Source of the DNA: Pseudomonas sp. Irchel 3H7
GTDB taxonomy: Bacteria; Pseudomonadota; Gammaproteobacteria; Pseudomonadales; Pseudomonadaceae
NCBI RefSeq assembly: GCF_900187605.1
Contig: NZ_FYEA01000013.1
Coordinates: forward strand, 1 to 64,000
Direction of reading: 5' to 3'
Length of the DNA stretch: 64,000 nucleotides
Below, piece after piece: positions 8,970 to 18,500 of the stretch. The position numbers and the translations under genes were made by a program. The notes under the pieces were generated by a model. That model had not been told where the DNA came from, did not search any database, and worked only from the letters and a program-made list of their open reading frames with translations. Each line of letters begins with the position of its first letter. Position 1 is the stretch's first letter.

Positions 8970-11900
8970 TCAATGCCGGATCAGCTTGCTGCGCACCTGC
9001 TCCATATCAATCTGATCCAGCTCCAGCCAGAATTGTTGCTTGCCGGCAATCTCCGCCGCTACTGGCAAACCATCGCGATACACCAGCCGATTACTCACCA
9101 GCGCCGGCACTTTCACCCCCGGCAATAATGTCCCGGCCAGATTCAGCGGATCAACCCCACACACCGCTACCAGACTGCCGTCATGCGGCCGCCGACGGAC
9201 TTCGCGCAATAACGGAATCGCCTCAGGCAAGGCAAACTGTTCCCCCGCCAAACCACTGACAAACCGCCCGCCACGAATCTCGCCCCGCGCTTCCAGCCGA
9301 TGAAAGGTACGCAGCAATTCTCGCCAACTCGGCAACCAGTCCGCCTCACGCTCCAGCAAGCGCCAGAACACCACGCCATAGCGCCGCAACAACGTCATCG
9401 CGACGTGCTCCAGCGTCTCGCTGTTATCCACAGCCGCGCCACGCCGCAACAACGCCCAGCGCCCGGCATCGTCCATCCCACCGATAAACGCCCCGCGCCC
9501 ACGCCTACTGCTGCGCTGCTGGCGCTTGCTTGCCGGGGTGATCAACGCGCGCAGGCCGGCGAAGCTGTCGGCATTCACCAGGCCGGCGCCGACCAGCTCC
9601 TGCAAGGCGATCTCCAGCTCGGTGCGCAGCAGGTGCGCTTCATGAATCAGCTCATCGAAAAACAGCGCACCGTGCTGACTCAAAGCTTCAAATACCTTCT
9701 GGGTTTTCGGCGAGAGTTCGCTCACTGGGGTCTGTTCGGCCAACGCGCTCCACAAACCGACCTGACTGCGTGGCAGCAACACGATCGGCGTGCTGCGCAA
9801 TGCCGTGCCACTGACTTTTTGCCGGGCACTGAGGCGCATCCACACCAGTTTGCCGTTGCGGCACAGGTCATCCAGCCAGCTCGGTGAATAGTCCCTGAGA
9901 CGGGCCGGGAGAAGGTCGCTGTCCCACGCCGAAGCCGCCGCCGCGTAACCTTCGAACTGGCCGACAATCGCAGGCAATACGGCGCTGCCCTGACCGCGAA
10001 TCGCGGGCGAAAGATGCTGCCAGTCGAACAGAAAGCGCATGAAATCCTGCAACGCCACCGGCTCGATTTCCCGGCGCAGGCGTTTGACCGTGTAGCGATG
10101 AATGCGCGCGAGCAGATGCCGTTCGCACCATTCTTCAACGTTGACCTTGGGCGTGAACTGACCGCGCAGCACATAACCTTCGCGTTCCAGTTGCGCGAGG
10201 GTTTGATGGACTTGAGCGGTCGGCAGCGCGAGCGGTTCGGCAATCGCGGGTAACGGCAGCGGTCCGAAGGCACCGAGGCGTGCGCGGATCACCTCGACCA
10301 GTGCTGCATCGAACGTCCAGATTTCAGCGAATCCCGGCAACGCCTCCAGCTCGGGTTGCAGAATCGCCTGTGGATAAAGCGTTTGCAGGCAGGTCAGGCG
10401 CTCGCGCGCGAGCCATAAACAATGCTCGGAGTCGATCTGCAAACGGCAGGCGCGCCCGCTGCGGGCCAGGGTTTCCAGCCATGCGCGCCAGCCTTCGTTC
10501 GCTTGCACTTCCTCATCGCTGATGCACGCCAGGCTCATCAGCGCCTCATGCATTTCGTCCACAGCGTTCGGCGTCGGCCAGGCTTCTTCACGCACGGCGG
10601 CAATCGCGTCCGCATCCAGTGCACCGAGATCATCGGTCGATTGCGGATCGCTCCAGCGCCGGTTGATCACCGCCTGAGTACGGCGTTCTTCCAGCGGTGC
10701 GTCGTCGAGAAAGGTGTACGGCCGCGCACTGAGAATTTCAGCGGCGAGCGGCGAGGGCGCCGGCAGGTCGCGGCTGATCAAACGCACCTCGCCACGCTCC
10801 ATGCGCCGCAGCAGATTGAGCCAGCCTTCGCTGTCCATCGCCTCATGCAGGCAATCGTCCAGTGTCTGCTCGATCAACGGATGCTCGGGAATTTCGCGTT
10901 CACCGGCGAGGTTTTCCAGGCAGGCAATCTGATCGGGAAACACGCTGGCAATCAGGTCTTCGCTTTTCATCCGCTGCAACTGCGGCGCAACTTTGCGCCC
11001 GCCGGTGAAACGCGGCAGCGCCAGCGCCACCCCGGCGTTCCAGCGCCAGCGCACGCCGAACAGCGGCGCATCAAGCACCGCTTGAATGAGGATGTGCTCG
11101 GCGCTGTTGCTGTGCAGGTAACGCCAGATATCGTCGAGTTCAAAGCTGTGGCTGGTGGACAGCGACAGCACGATGGCGTCCTCGCTGGCGGCGGCCTGCA
11201 ATTCGAAGTTGAAGGTGCGACAGAAACGCTTGCGCAGGGCCAGGCCCCAGGCGCGGTTGATGCGGCTGCCGAACGGTGAATGGATGATCAGTTGGGTGCC
11301 GCCGGACTCGTCGAAAAACCGCTCCATCAGCAGCGTGTCCTGCGAAGGCAGGGCGCCGAGGGTTTGCCGGGCGCGAGCGAGGTATTCGACCAGTTGTTCG
11401 GCGCTGGCGCGGTTGAGGCCGAGGGTCTGCGTCAGCCAGTCGAGCGCCGGTTGCAGATCGCCGGGGCTGGCACCGAGTAGCTCGTCGAGTTGTGCTTGCA
11501 GACGTGCGACAGCGGATGACAATTCATCGCTGCGCCCCGGCGCTTCGCCGAGCCAGAATGGAATGGTCGGCGGCTGGCCGTGGGCATCTTCGACACGCAC
11601 CTTGCCGGTTTCCACGCGCAGGATCCGGTAGGAGGTATTGCCAAGCTGGAACACATCGCCGGCGATGCTTTCCACGGCGAAGTCTTCGTTGACGCTGCCG
11701 ATGTTCAGGCCTTGCGGTTCGAGCATGACGCTGTAGTCGGCGTTATCGGGAATGGTGCCGCCGCTGGTCACGGCGGTCAGTTGTGAACCGCGACGGCCAC
11801 GCAAGGTGCGACTGACGGCGTCGCGGTGCAGGTACGCGCTGCGAATGCCTTGGCGACCGTTGTAGCCTTCGGCGAGCATGCTCAGCAGGGCCTGATAGTG

Positions 11901-13256
11901 TTTTTCGTCGAGGTCGCGATAAGGCGAGGCTTGGCGGAACATCGCCAGTAAGGCGTCCTCCGGCCATTCCTGACAACTGACTTCGGCGATGATCTGCTGC
12001 GCCAAAACATCCAGCGGCGCGACCGGGATGTGCAAGGTATCGAGTTCGCCACGGCGCACGCAGTCGAGCAGGGCGGCGCATTCGATCAGGTCGTCGCGGG
12101 TGGTGGCGAACAATCGGCCCTTGGGTGTGCCGCCCACCTGGTGCCCGGAACGGCCAACCCTTTGCAGAAACCCGGCGATGGAGCGCGGCGAAGCAATCTG
12201 GCAGACCAGATCGACTTCACCGATATCGATGCCCAGTTCCAGCGAGGCGGTAGCGATCAATACCTGCAGTTCGCCGCGCTTGAGGCGTTGTTCGGCGTCG
12301 AGGCGAAACTCCTTGGCCAGACTGCCGTGATGCGCGGCCACCGCGTGCTTGCCGAGGCGTTCGCTGAGGTGCCGGCTCAGGCGCTCGGCGAGGCGCCGGG
12401 TGTTGACGAAAATCAGCGTGGTGCGGTGCTCGCGAGCGAGTTCAGCGAGGCGGTCGTAGACCAATTCCCAGACATCGTTGGCCATCACTGCCGACAACGG
12501 CACCGGCGGCACCTCAATACCAAGGTCCCGTGGCCGGGCGTGGCCGATATCGATGATCTCGCAGGGACGCTCATGGCCGACAAGAAATTGCGCCACGGCT
12601 TCGACCGGTTTCTGCGTAGCGGATAGACCGATACGGGTCAGCGGTTCGGCGCACAACGCCTGCAGGCGTTCAAGACTGAGGGCCAGATGACTGCCGCGTT
12701 TGCCAGCGGCCATCGCGTGGATTTCATCGATGATCACTGTCCGTGTGGTGCCGAGCATTTTCCGTCCGGATTCGGATCCGAGCAGCACGTAGAGTGATTC
12801 CGGCGTGGTCACCAGAATGTGCGGCGCCGATTTGCGCATGGCCGCACGTTCTTTCTGCGGGGTGTCACCGGTGCGCACGGCGGTGGTGATTTGCAGCTCG
12901 GGCAGACCCATCTGCCGCAGTTGTCCGGTGATCCCTGCCAGCGGGTTTTGCAGGTTGATGCGAATGTCGTTGGACAGCGCCTTCAGCGGCGAGACGTAGA
13001 CCACCAGCGTTTCGTCGGGTAGACCGTCGGGATTGTCCAGGCCTCGGTGGACGAGGTCGTCGAGCACGGCGAGAAACGCGGTGAGGGTTTTGCCGGAGCC
13101 AGTGGGCGCGGCGATCAGCGTCGAACGGCGCTGGCGGATCAACGGCCATGCGCGCGCCTGGGCGGCGGTGACCGTCGGGAACGTGTTGCTGAACCAGGCG
13201 CTGACGGCGGGGTGAAAGCCTGCCAGGTCCGCGTCCGTGGGGATGGGCAGATTCAT
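8970..13256 (-). CDS. lhr: Lhr-type superfamily 2 DNA helicase, full length
   Basis: This 1428-residue protein has a complete Lhr core. Motif I GSGKT is at residues 53-57 and motif II DEIH at 177-180. A SAT motif near 215, a helicase C domain with QRVGRSG, a winged helix and a beta-sheet bundle follow. A long Lhr C-terminal extension runs from about residue 870 to the end. Family members are 3'-5' DNA or DNA:RNA translocases linked to repair. The length is close to other Pseudomonas Lhr proteins and no frame break is seen. It is monocistronic, with no adjacent nuclease partner. Confidence 0.92.
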   Translation of the reverse strand: MNLPIPTDADLAGFHPAVSAWFSNTFPTVTAAQARAWPLIRQRRSTLIAAPTGSGKTLTAFLAVLDDLVHRGLDNPDGLPDETLVVYVSPLKALSNDIRINLQNPLAGITGQLRQMGLPELQITTAVRTGDTPQKERAAMRKSAPHILVTTPESLYVLLGSESGRKMLGTTRTVIIDEIHAMAAGKRGSHLALSLERLQALCAEPLTRIGLSATQKPVEAVAQFLVGHERPCEIIDIGHARPRDLGIEVPPVPLSAVMANDVWELVYDRLAELAREHRTTLIFVNTRRLAERLSRHLSERLGKHAVAAHHGSLAKEFRLDAEQRLKRGELQVLIATASLELGIDIGEVDLVCQIASPRSIAGFLQRVGRSGHQVGGTPKGRLFATTRDDLIECAALLDCVRRGELDTLHIPVAPLDVLAQQIIAEVSCQEWPEDALLAMFRQASPYRDLDEKHYQALLSMLAEGYNGRQGIRSAYLHRDAVSRTLRGRRGSQLTAVTSGGTIPDNADYSVMLEPQGLNIGSVNEDFAVESIAGDVFQLGNTSYRILRVETGKVRVEDAHGQPPTIPFWLGEAPGRSDELSSAVARLQAQLDELLGASPGDLQPALDWLTQTLGLNRASAEQLVEYLARARQTLGALPSQDTLLMERFFDESGGTQLIIHSPFGSRINRAWGLALRKRFCRTFNFELQAAASEDAIVLSLSTSHSFELDDIWRYLHSNSAEHILIQAVLDAPLFGVRWRWNAGVALALPRFTGGRKVAPQLQRMKSEDLIASVFPDQIACLENLAGEREIPEHPLIEQTLDDCLHEAMDSEGWLNLLRRMERGEVRLISRDLPAPSPLAAEILSARPYTFLDDAPLEERRTQAVINRRWSDPQSTDDLGALDADAIAAVREEAWPTPNAVDEMHEALMSLACISDEEVQANEGWRAWLETLARSGRACRLQIDSEHCLWLARERLTCLQTLYPQAILQPELEALPGFAEIWTFDAALVEVIRARLGAFGPLPLPAIAEPLALPTAQVHQTLAQLEREGYVLRGQFTPKVNVEEWCERHLLARIHRYTVKRLRREIEPVALQDFMRFLFDWQHLSPAIRGQGSAVLPAIVGQFEGYAAAASAWDSDLLPARLRDYSPSWLDDLCRNGKLVWMRLSARQKVSGTALRSTPIVLLPRSQVGLWSALAEQTPVSELSPKTQKVFEALSQHGALFFDELIHEAHLLRTELEIALQELVGAGLVNADSFAGLRALITPASKRQQRSSRRGRGAFIGGMDDAGRWALLRRGAAVDNSETLEHVAMTLLRRYGVVFWRLLEREADWLPSWRELLRTFHRLEARGEIRGGRFVSGLAGEQFALPEAIPLLREVRRRPHDGSLVAVCGVDPLNLAGTLLPGVKVPALVSNRLVYRDGLPVAAEIAGKQQFWLELDQIDMEQVRSKLIRH

Positions 13257-13579
13257 GGCTTAAGTTATGCGGGCGCGGGTGGGAAGATGCAAGTACCGCT
13301 GGGATCTTCAGCGTCTAGGCGGGCCTCTTCGCTGGCAAGCCAGCTCCCACACGGATTGATGTCGTTCACAGAATTTGTAATCAGCGCTGGACCCTGTGGG
13401 AGCTGGCTTGCCAGCGATGGTGCCAGTTGCCACGACACAAATCCCGGCGATCTACACTTTACGGATGACGGTTGCGCACTAAACCCGCAAAATGCAACGA
13501 TTCCGGTAATTATCGACGACGGTTCCACGAGATCCGTCGCTAAAGCCATCGTTCCAATCAGACTGGGCCTGCTGACTCT
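13257..13579. repeat. intergenic region with a REP doublet
   Basis: This divergent gap holds a REP doublet with exact 23-bp arms at 13329-13351 and 13395-13417 (TCGCTGGCAAGCCAGCTCCC class). The remaining 160 bases before 13580 must carry the promoter of the next gene, but no convincing -35/-10 pair was found. No small gene is supported. Confidence 0.8.
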
Positions 13580-14464
13580 ATGCGAATGCGCCTTATGTTA
13601 CTGGGCGGCGGAAATGCCCTTGGGCAGGCGCTGATTCGCCTCGGTGCAGAGGAAGACATCGGTTTCCTCGCCCCCCGCCCGCCCGAAAACGGCTGGGATG
13701 CCGCGAGCCTGACGCAACTGCTCGACGACACCCGTCCCGATGCGTTGATCAACCTCGCCTACTATTTCGACTGGTTCCAGGCCGAGGCCGTCAGCGAAAG
13801 CCGCATGGCCGGGCAGGAACGTGCGATCGAGCGTCTGGCCGAACTGTGCCAGCACCACAACATCGTCCTCGTCCAGCCTTCCAGTTATCGGGTGTTCGAT
13901 GGTTCGCGTGCCACGGCGTACAGCGAAAAAGACGAACCGGTGCCGCTGGGTCTGCGCGGTCAGGCATTGTGGCGCATCGAACAAAGCGTTCGCGCCACGT
14001 GCCCGCAACATGTACTGCTGCGCTTCGGCTGGCTGCTTGATGACAGCCCGGACGGCACCCTCGGGCGTTTCCTCGCTCGTGCCGAGCAGCCAGAAGAATT
14101 GCTCCTGGCCGATGACCGCCGTGGCAATCCGACCCCGGTCGACGATGCCGCGCGCGTGATCATTTCGGTGCTCAAGCAACTCGATTGCGCCGCGCCGCTG
14201 TGGGGCACTTACCATTACGCAGGCCACGAGGCGACCACGCCGCTGGCGCTGGGCCAGGCGATTCTGACCGAAGCGCGCAGCCTGCACGCTCTGGCCATCG
14301 AAGCGCCGACCGCCCAGGCTCACGCCGCGCGGCCGGACGCTAGCGAAGAGCCGCAACACGCCGTGCTGGCCTGCAAAAAAATTCTGCACACTTTCGGGAT
14401 CAAGCCGCGCGCCTGGCGTGCCGCACTCCCGGGCTTACTGGATAGGTTCTACCGTCATGGCTGA
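13580..14464 (+). CDS. RmlD-like NAD(P)-binding sugar-nucleotide reductase family protein
   Basis: This 294-residue protein resembles dTDP-4-dehydrorhamnose reductase. It has a Rossmann glycine motif (LLGGGNALG) at residues 7-15. In the active-site region, QPSSYRVFDG replaces the usual STDYVFDG. The GNPTPVDDAARVI segment fits this family. It overlaps the next gene by eight bases, so the pair forms an operon. The same two-gene unit lies beside oprG in P. aeruginosa (from memory, PA4069-PA4068). The true substrate is unknown. Close in-frame ATGs at 13586 and 13595 make the exact start uncertain. Confidence 0.8.
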   Translation: MRMRLMLLGGGNALGQALIRLGAEEDIGFLAPRPPENGWDAASLTQLLDDTRPDALINLAYYFDWFQAEAVSESRMAGQERAIERLAELCQHHNIVLVQPSSYRVFDGSRATAYSEKDEPVPLGLRGQALWRIEQSVRATCPQHVLLRFGWLLDDSPDGTLGRFLARAEQPEELLLADDRRGNPTPVDDAARVIISVLKQLDCAAPLWGTYHYAGHEATTPLALGQAILTEARSLHALAIEAPTAQAHAARPDASEEPQHAVLACKKILHTFGIKPRAWRAALPGLLDRFYRHG

Positions 14465-15389
14465 AGGGACTGTTTTAATCACCGGCGGAGCCGGTTTCAT
14501 TGGCTCGCACCTGACCGATGCCTTGCTTGCTCAAGGCCATTCGGTGCGCATCCTCGACGATTTGTCGACGGGCAAGCGCAGCAACCTGCCGCTGGACAAT
14601 CCAAAGGTCGAGCTGATTGTCGGTGATGTCGCCGATGCGGCGCTGGTGGCCAAGGCCATGCAGGGCTGCAGCGCGGTCGCTCACCTGGCGGCGGTGGCGT
14701 CGGTGCAGGCGTCGGTGGATGACCCGGTGAAGACACACCAGAGCAATTTCATTGGCACGCTGAATGTCTGCGAAGCCATGCGTCTGGCCGGGGTCAAACG
14801 TGTGTTGTATGCCTCCAGCGCAGCGGTCTACGGCAACAATGGCGAGGGCGAGTCGATTGATGAAGACACGTCCAAAGCGCCGCTGACGCCTTATGCCTCG
14901 GACAAACTGGCGGGCGAGCATTATTTCGATTTCTATCGCCGCCAGCATGGCCTGGAACCGGTGATCTTCCGTTTCTTCAATATCTTCGGCCCGCGTCAGG
15001 ATCCGTCCTCGCCGTATTCCGGGGTGATCAGCATTTTCAGCGAACGTGCGCAGAAAGGTTTGCCGATTACGGTGTTCGGTGATGGTGAGCAGACGCGCGA
15101 TTTCCTGTACGTCGAAGATCTGGTCGATCTGCTGGTGCAGGCGATCGAAAAGTCTGAGGTCGAAGTCGGTGCGGTGAACGTCGGCTGGAATCAGTCGATG
15201 AGTCTCAAGCAGATGCTTCAGGCGCTTGAATCGGTAGTCGGTGAGCTGCCGCCGATCAGCTATGGCCCGGCGCGTTCCGGTGATATCCGGCATTCGCGGG
15301 CGAACAACGCTCGTCTGCTGGAACGCTTCAAGCTGCCACAGCAGACGCCGATGAGTGTGGGTTTGGCGCGGTTGCTTGGTCGCTCCTGA
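14457..15389 (+). CDS. NAD-dependent epimerase/dehydratase, UDP-glucose 4-epimerase-like
   Basis: This is a 310-residue extended short-chain dehydrogenase. GGAGFIGSH near residues 9-17 binds NAD. SSAAVYG and the YASDK motif supply the catalytic Ser, Tyr and Lys. FNIFGPRQDP and the RDFLYVED stretch are typical of nucleotide-sugar 4-epimerases. The ATG at 14457 overlaps the upstream stop codon and starts right at the conserved N-terminus. An earlier ATG at 14418 would add an unlikely tail. It probably supplies a sugar for surface polysaccharide, but no glycosyltransferase lies nearby to say which. Confidence 0.85.
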   Translation: MAEGTVLITGGAGFIGSHLTDALLAQGHSVRILDDLSTGKRSNLPLDNPKVELIVGDVADAALVAKAMQGCSAVAHLAAVASVQASVDDPVKTHQSNFIGTLNVCEAMRLAGVKRVLYASSAAVYGNNGEGESIDEDTSKAPLTPYASDKLAGEHYFDFYRRQHGLEPVIFRFFNIFGPRQDPSSPYSGVISIFSERAQKGLPITVFGDGEQTRDFLYVEDLVDLLVQAIEKSEVEVGAVNVGWNQSMSLKQMLQALESVVGELPPISYGPARSGDIRHSRANNARLLERFKLPQQTPMSVGLARLLGRS

Positions 15390-15395
15390 AAAAAG

Positions 15396-15554
15396 CCCCT
15401 CACCCTAGCCCTCTCCCAGAGGGAGAGGGGACTGACCGTAGCGTTTGTGAGAAATGCGCCGACGTGAGATACCGGGTTGAGCTCAGATTTTGAAGAGCAC
15501 ACAAATCGGCTCCCTTTCCCCCTCTCCCTGAGGGAGAGGGCTGGGGTGAGGGGG
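15396..15554. repeat. MITE-like repeat of the CCCTCACCCTA family
   Basis: The ends CCCCTCACCCTAGCCCTCTC and GAGAGGGCTGGGGTGAGGGG are inverted copies, and each end carries its own small hairpin (CTCTCCCAGAGGGAGAG). Its interior resembles that of the copy at 63020-63167, with shared pieces such as ACTGACCG and ATCGGCTCCCT. It lies just downstream of the epimerase gene and contains no gene. Confidence 0.75.
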
Positions 15555-15591
15555 ATGATCCAACTCACGCTAAACATTTGCGGCAGACATG

Positions 15592-15621
15592 AAAAAGGCG
15601 CCCTTTGACAGGCGCCTTTTT
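15592..15621. terminator. bidirectional intrinsic terminator
   Basis: AAAAAGGCGCC and GGCGCCTTTTT form an 11-bp stem around an eight-base loop. The T run on either strand lets it serve both the forward epimerase operon and the reverse oprG transcript. Confidence 0.85.
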
Positions 15622-15756
15622 CACGGCCGGAATATGTCGCTACTCCTGTGGCAAGGGGATGTTATCCCCCGATCAACTGCGTACGGTCGCCGTCAGTTCT
15701 ATGCCTGCTCACCACCAAGCCTCATCCACCACCACGTGAACGTTCGATAACTCGAC

Positions 15757-16455
15757 TTAGAACTTATAGCCCAAACCAACCATGTAGATGAACGGATCGA
15801 CATCGACATTTACCCGTGCGCGTGTGCCTGGGGCAACGGCGTTGTTCTCGACGGTGGCGCGGGTGTCGATGTCGATGTAACGCACTTGGGCGTTGAGCAT
15901 GATGTTGTCGGTCAGCATGTAGTCGGCACCGACCTGCCAGGCCAGACCCCAGGAGTTTTTCGCCTTGAAGTTGCTGAAACCGTTGGCACTCGCTTCGCTG
16001 CCGACGTGTTCGTCATAGATCCAGGTGTAGTTGATACCACCACCGACATACGGCTGGAACGGCGACTTCGAGTCCAGCGGGTAGTAGACGACGCTGAGGG
16101 TTGGCGGCAGGTGTTTCAGGGTACCGAGCTTGCCGTTGGCCGCTGGCAGGGCAGTGCCTTTGAGCTTGACGTCATGCTCGAACGGCGTCGCCGCGAGCAA
16201 TTCGAGGCCGACGTGGTCGGTGAGCATGTAGGCGAAGTTCAGACCCAGTTGCGTGTCGCTGCTCATGGTCGCCTTGCCGCCCAGATTGGTGCCGCTCAAC
16301 GGACCCTGATCGACCTTGACGCTGGAACTGTCGGCCTTCGGGTTGACGGTGATCGCACCGGCGCGGATGAGGATGTCACCGGCTTCGTGGGCGTGGGCGA
16401 GCGGGGCTGCGAGCGCGAGGGCAAACAGCGAGGCGCTGAGCAAGGACTTGTTCAT
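15757..16455 (-). CDS. oprG: outer-membrane porin OprG (OmpW family)
   Basis: This 232-residue outer-membrane beta-barrel protein has a signal peptide ending at AHAHEA, near residue 23. OmpW hallmarks include the N-terminal GDILIRAGAITV strand, LGLNFAYMLTDHVGLELLA, PYVGGGINYTW and a C-terminal aromatic residue (GLGYKF). OprG passes small hydrophobic or amino-acid-like molecules in P. aeruginosa and is known there for induction by anaerobiosis through ANR. The neighbours match the P. aeruginosa PA4063-PA4069 region. A possible ANR site lies 67 bases upstream of the start. Confidence 0.9.
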   Translation of the reverse strand: MNKSLLSASLFALALAAPLAHAHEAGDILIRAGAITVNPKADSSSVKVDQGPLSGTNLGGKATMSSDTQLGLNFAYMLTDHVGLELLAATPFEHDVKLKGTALPAANGKLGTLKHLPPTLSVVYYPLDSKSPFQPYVGGGINYTWIYDEHVGSEASANGFSNFKAKNSWGLAWQVGADYMLTDNIMLNAQVRYIDIDTRATVENNAVAPGTRARVNVDVDPFIYMVGLGYKF

Positions 16456-16521
16456 GGGGGCTCCGAAAGGACGTTAGAAATGTCTGATGTCCTATGGTAC
16501 GAAGCCAACTGATACGGTCTT

Positions 16522-16535
16522 TTGACTCAGCTCAA
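16522..16535 (-). promoter_or_regulatory. candidate ANR/FNR-type site upstream of oprG
   Basis: TTGACTCAGCTCAA keeps the outer TTGA-N6-TCAA palindrome of the ANR box (TTGAT-N4-ATCAA) but differs at the two inner positions. The spacing to oprG suits activation. The case rests partly on known ANR control of oprG in P. aeruginosa. Confidence 0.4.
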
Positions 16536-16572
16536 TGAAACAGTGAAGGGGCGGGTTTCTGTGCAACCTTGA

Positions 16573-16676
16573 GGGCCCCATCGCTGGCAAGCCAGCTCCC
16601 ACAGGTTCCGTTGGTGTTCACGAAATATGTGAACGACTCGATCCCCGTGGGAGCTGGCTTGCCAGCGATGGGGCCC
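16573..16676. repeat. REP doublet with perfect 30-bp arms
   Basis: The arms at 16573-16602 and 16647-16676 match exactly in inverted orientation (ATCGCTGGCAAGCCAGCTCC class). It separates the end of the DUF3299 gene from the oprG promoter, where it could end the upstream ABC-operon transcript. Confidence 0.9.
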
Positions 16677-16703
16677 TTACAAACAGCATAAAATTATCGG
16701 GAT

Positions 16704-17237
16704 TCACTCCGGCAGCTCATACACATAAATCTTGTCGGCATCCATCTGATACCCGGCATCCGCCAGTTCGCTGCTCGACGCCTTGACCTGCAACGGTCCC
16801 TCGACCCAATACGGCTGATACAGCTCATCGAGCTTCACGCCCAACTCGCTTTTCACATGCACAATCTGGTTCGACGGCGGTGGCGGCACGTGGATGCAGG
16901 CGCCGAAATACGGCACCAGCAAAAAGTCCGTGGTGCGTCCTTCTTCATTGACTTCCAGAGGCACGATGTAGCCCGGCAAACGAATGTTCTGCCCGTCGAG
17001 TGATTGCACCACCGGCGCGTCCGGCAGGTCCTGCTTCGCCGCTGGCGCGGACTCGGCAGACAACGCATCGCCCATCTTCGACAGGTCGTGCAGCGGCGTC
17101 ATGTTCGGCACTTCCGGCGCGGCGTCCGGTGGAATCATTTCCGACCACGTCAGGTCTTTCGGCGCTGCTGCCCACACGGGCAGGGCGATCAGCAACAGCA
17201 GCGCGAGTGCAGCGCGGGGCATGGTGAACATCCTCAT
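16704..17237 (-). CDS. DUF3299 protein, exported, last gene of the zinc-type ABC locus
   Basis: This protein of about 177 residues has a signal peptide (hydrophobic ALALLLLIALPVWA) and a C-terminal DUF3299 domain. IRLPGYIVPLE and FLLVPYFGACIHVPPPPSNQ are the family signature; that Cys-His pair could bind a metal. The ATG at 17237 overlaps the permease stop codon as ATGA. A downstream ATG at 17222 has a GAGG site and gives the cleaner signal peptide, so the start is uncertain. From memory its counterpart is PA4066, the last gene of the Zur-linked PA4063-PA4066 cluster. Confidence 0.82.
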   Translation of the reverse strand: MRMFTMPRAALALLLLIALPVWAAAPKDLTWSEMIPPDAAPEVPNMTPLHDLSKMGDALSAESAPAAKQDLPDAPVVQSLDGQNIRLPGYIVPLEVNEEGRTTDFLLVPYFGACIHVPPPPSNQIVHVKSELGVKLDELYQPYWVEGPLQVKASSSELADAGYQMDADKIYVYELPE

Positions 17238-18499
17238 AAACGGATCGACAGGCCATCGGCCAGGGATTGGTGATAAGCGCGCCAGGCCGGCACGCTGCCC
17301 ATCAGCAGCGCGGCCGCCAGAATGCCACCGAGCAGCGTCCATTCATACTCGCTGGGCCACGCCAGCGGCAGGTACAAACCGTAATTGGCCTGTACATAAC
17401 CCTGCGCAGCGGCGATACCGATGTACAACAACGCAACGCCGGCAATCACTCCGGTCAGCGCCAGGGCAAACGCCTCGAGCACCAGCAGACTCGCGATATG
17501 CCACGGCCGCGCCCCGACCGAACGCAGAATCGCCATCTCGCGGCGACGCTCGTTGAGGCTGGTGAGAATCGCTGTGAGCATGCCGATCAACCCGGTCAAC
17601 ACCACAAACAACGAGACCACGAACAGCGCTTTTTCAGCGGTACTCATCAGGCTCCACAACTCTTGCAACGCCACGCCCGGCAGAATCGCCAGCATCGGTT
17701 CGCCACGGAATTCATTGATCTCGCGTTGCAGCGCAAACGTGGAAATCTTGCTGTTGAGGCCGAGCATAAACGCGGTGATCGCTTGCGGCGTCAGGTCCAT
17801 GTTGCGTGCCTGATCGGCGCTGATTCGGCCGTTACCTCGCGCCGGTACGCCGTTATGCCAGTCGATGTGAATCGCCTCCATGCCGCCGAGGCTGATGTGC
17901 AAGGTGCGATCGACCGGGGTGCCGGTGCGCTTGAGAATGCCGACCACGGTGAACGGTTTGTCGTCGTGCTTGACCAGACTGATCGCGGCCACGCCGTGGG
18001 CCAGCACCAGTTTGTCACCGAGCTTGTAATGCAGCGCATCTGCGACCTCGGCACCCAGCACCACTTCAAACGGGTCCGTCGCAAACGCGCGGCCGTCGGC
18101 CAGTGCCAGGTGTTGCTGGCGACCGTACTGGTAATGGTCGAAATAGGCTTCGGTGGTACCCATCACCCGGTACCCGCGATGGGAGTCGCCGAGGGACATC
18201 GGGATTGCCCACTTCACTTTCGGGTTATTGGCGAAGTGTTCGAAGCTGTCCCAGCGAATGTTGTTGGTGGCGTTGCCGATGCGGAATACCGAGTACAGCA
18301 ACAGATTCACCGAGCCCGAACGCGCGCCGACAATCAGGTCGGTACCGCTGATGGTGCTGGCGAAACTGGCTTTGGCTTCGGTGCGCACCCGCTCGACGGC
18401 GAGCAGCAGGCACACCGACAGGGCGATAGCGAATGCAGTGAGCAGGGCGGTAAAGCGGCGGTTGGCCAGGCTGGCCATGGCCAGACGAAACAGATACAT
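17234..18499 (-). CDS. ABC transporter permease, FtsX/MacB type
   Basis: This 421-residue inner-membrane protein has the MacB/LolC layout. One N-terminal membrane helix (residues 15-36) is followed by a periplasmic domain of about 230 residues, then three C-terminal helices from about residue 285. Segments such as ERRREMAILRSVGARPWHI are the FtsX coupling region. Such permeases usually do mechanical work on the envelope rather than carry a substrate through. It sits one base after its ATPase gene and overlaps DUF3299. The cluster context points to zinc stress. Confidence 0.87.
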   Translation of the reverse strand: MYLFRLAMASLANRRFTALLTAFAIALSVCLLLAVERVRTEAKASFASTISGTDLIVGARSGSVNLLLYSVFRIGNATNNIRWDSFEHFANNPKVKWAIPMSLGDSHRGYRVMGTTEAYFDHYQYGRQQHLALADGRAFATDPFEVVLGAEVADALHYKLGDKLVLAHGVAAISLVKHDDKPFTVVGILKRTGTPVDRTLHISLGGMEAIHIDWHNGVPARGNGRISADQARNMDLTPQAITAFMLGLNSKISTFALQREINEFRGEPMLAILPGVALQELWSLMSTAEKALFVVSLFVVLTGLIGMLTAILTSLNERRREMAILRSVGARPWHIASLLVLEAFALALTGVIAGVALLYIGIAAAQGYVQANYGLYLPLAWPSEYEWTLLGGILAAALLMGSVPAWRAYHQSLADGLSIRL

Positions 18500-18500
18500 C

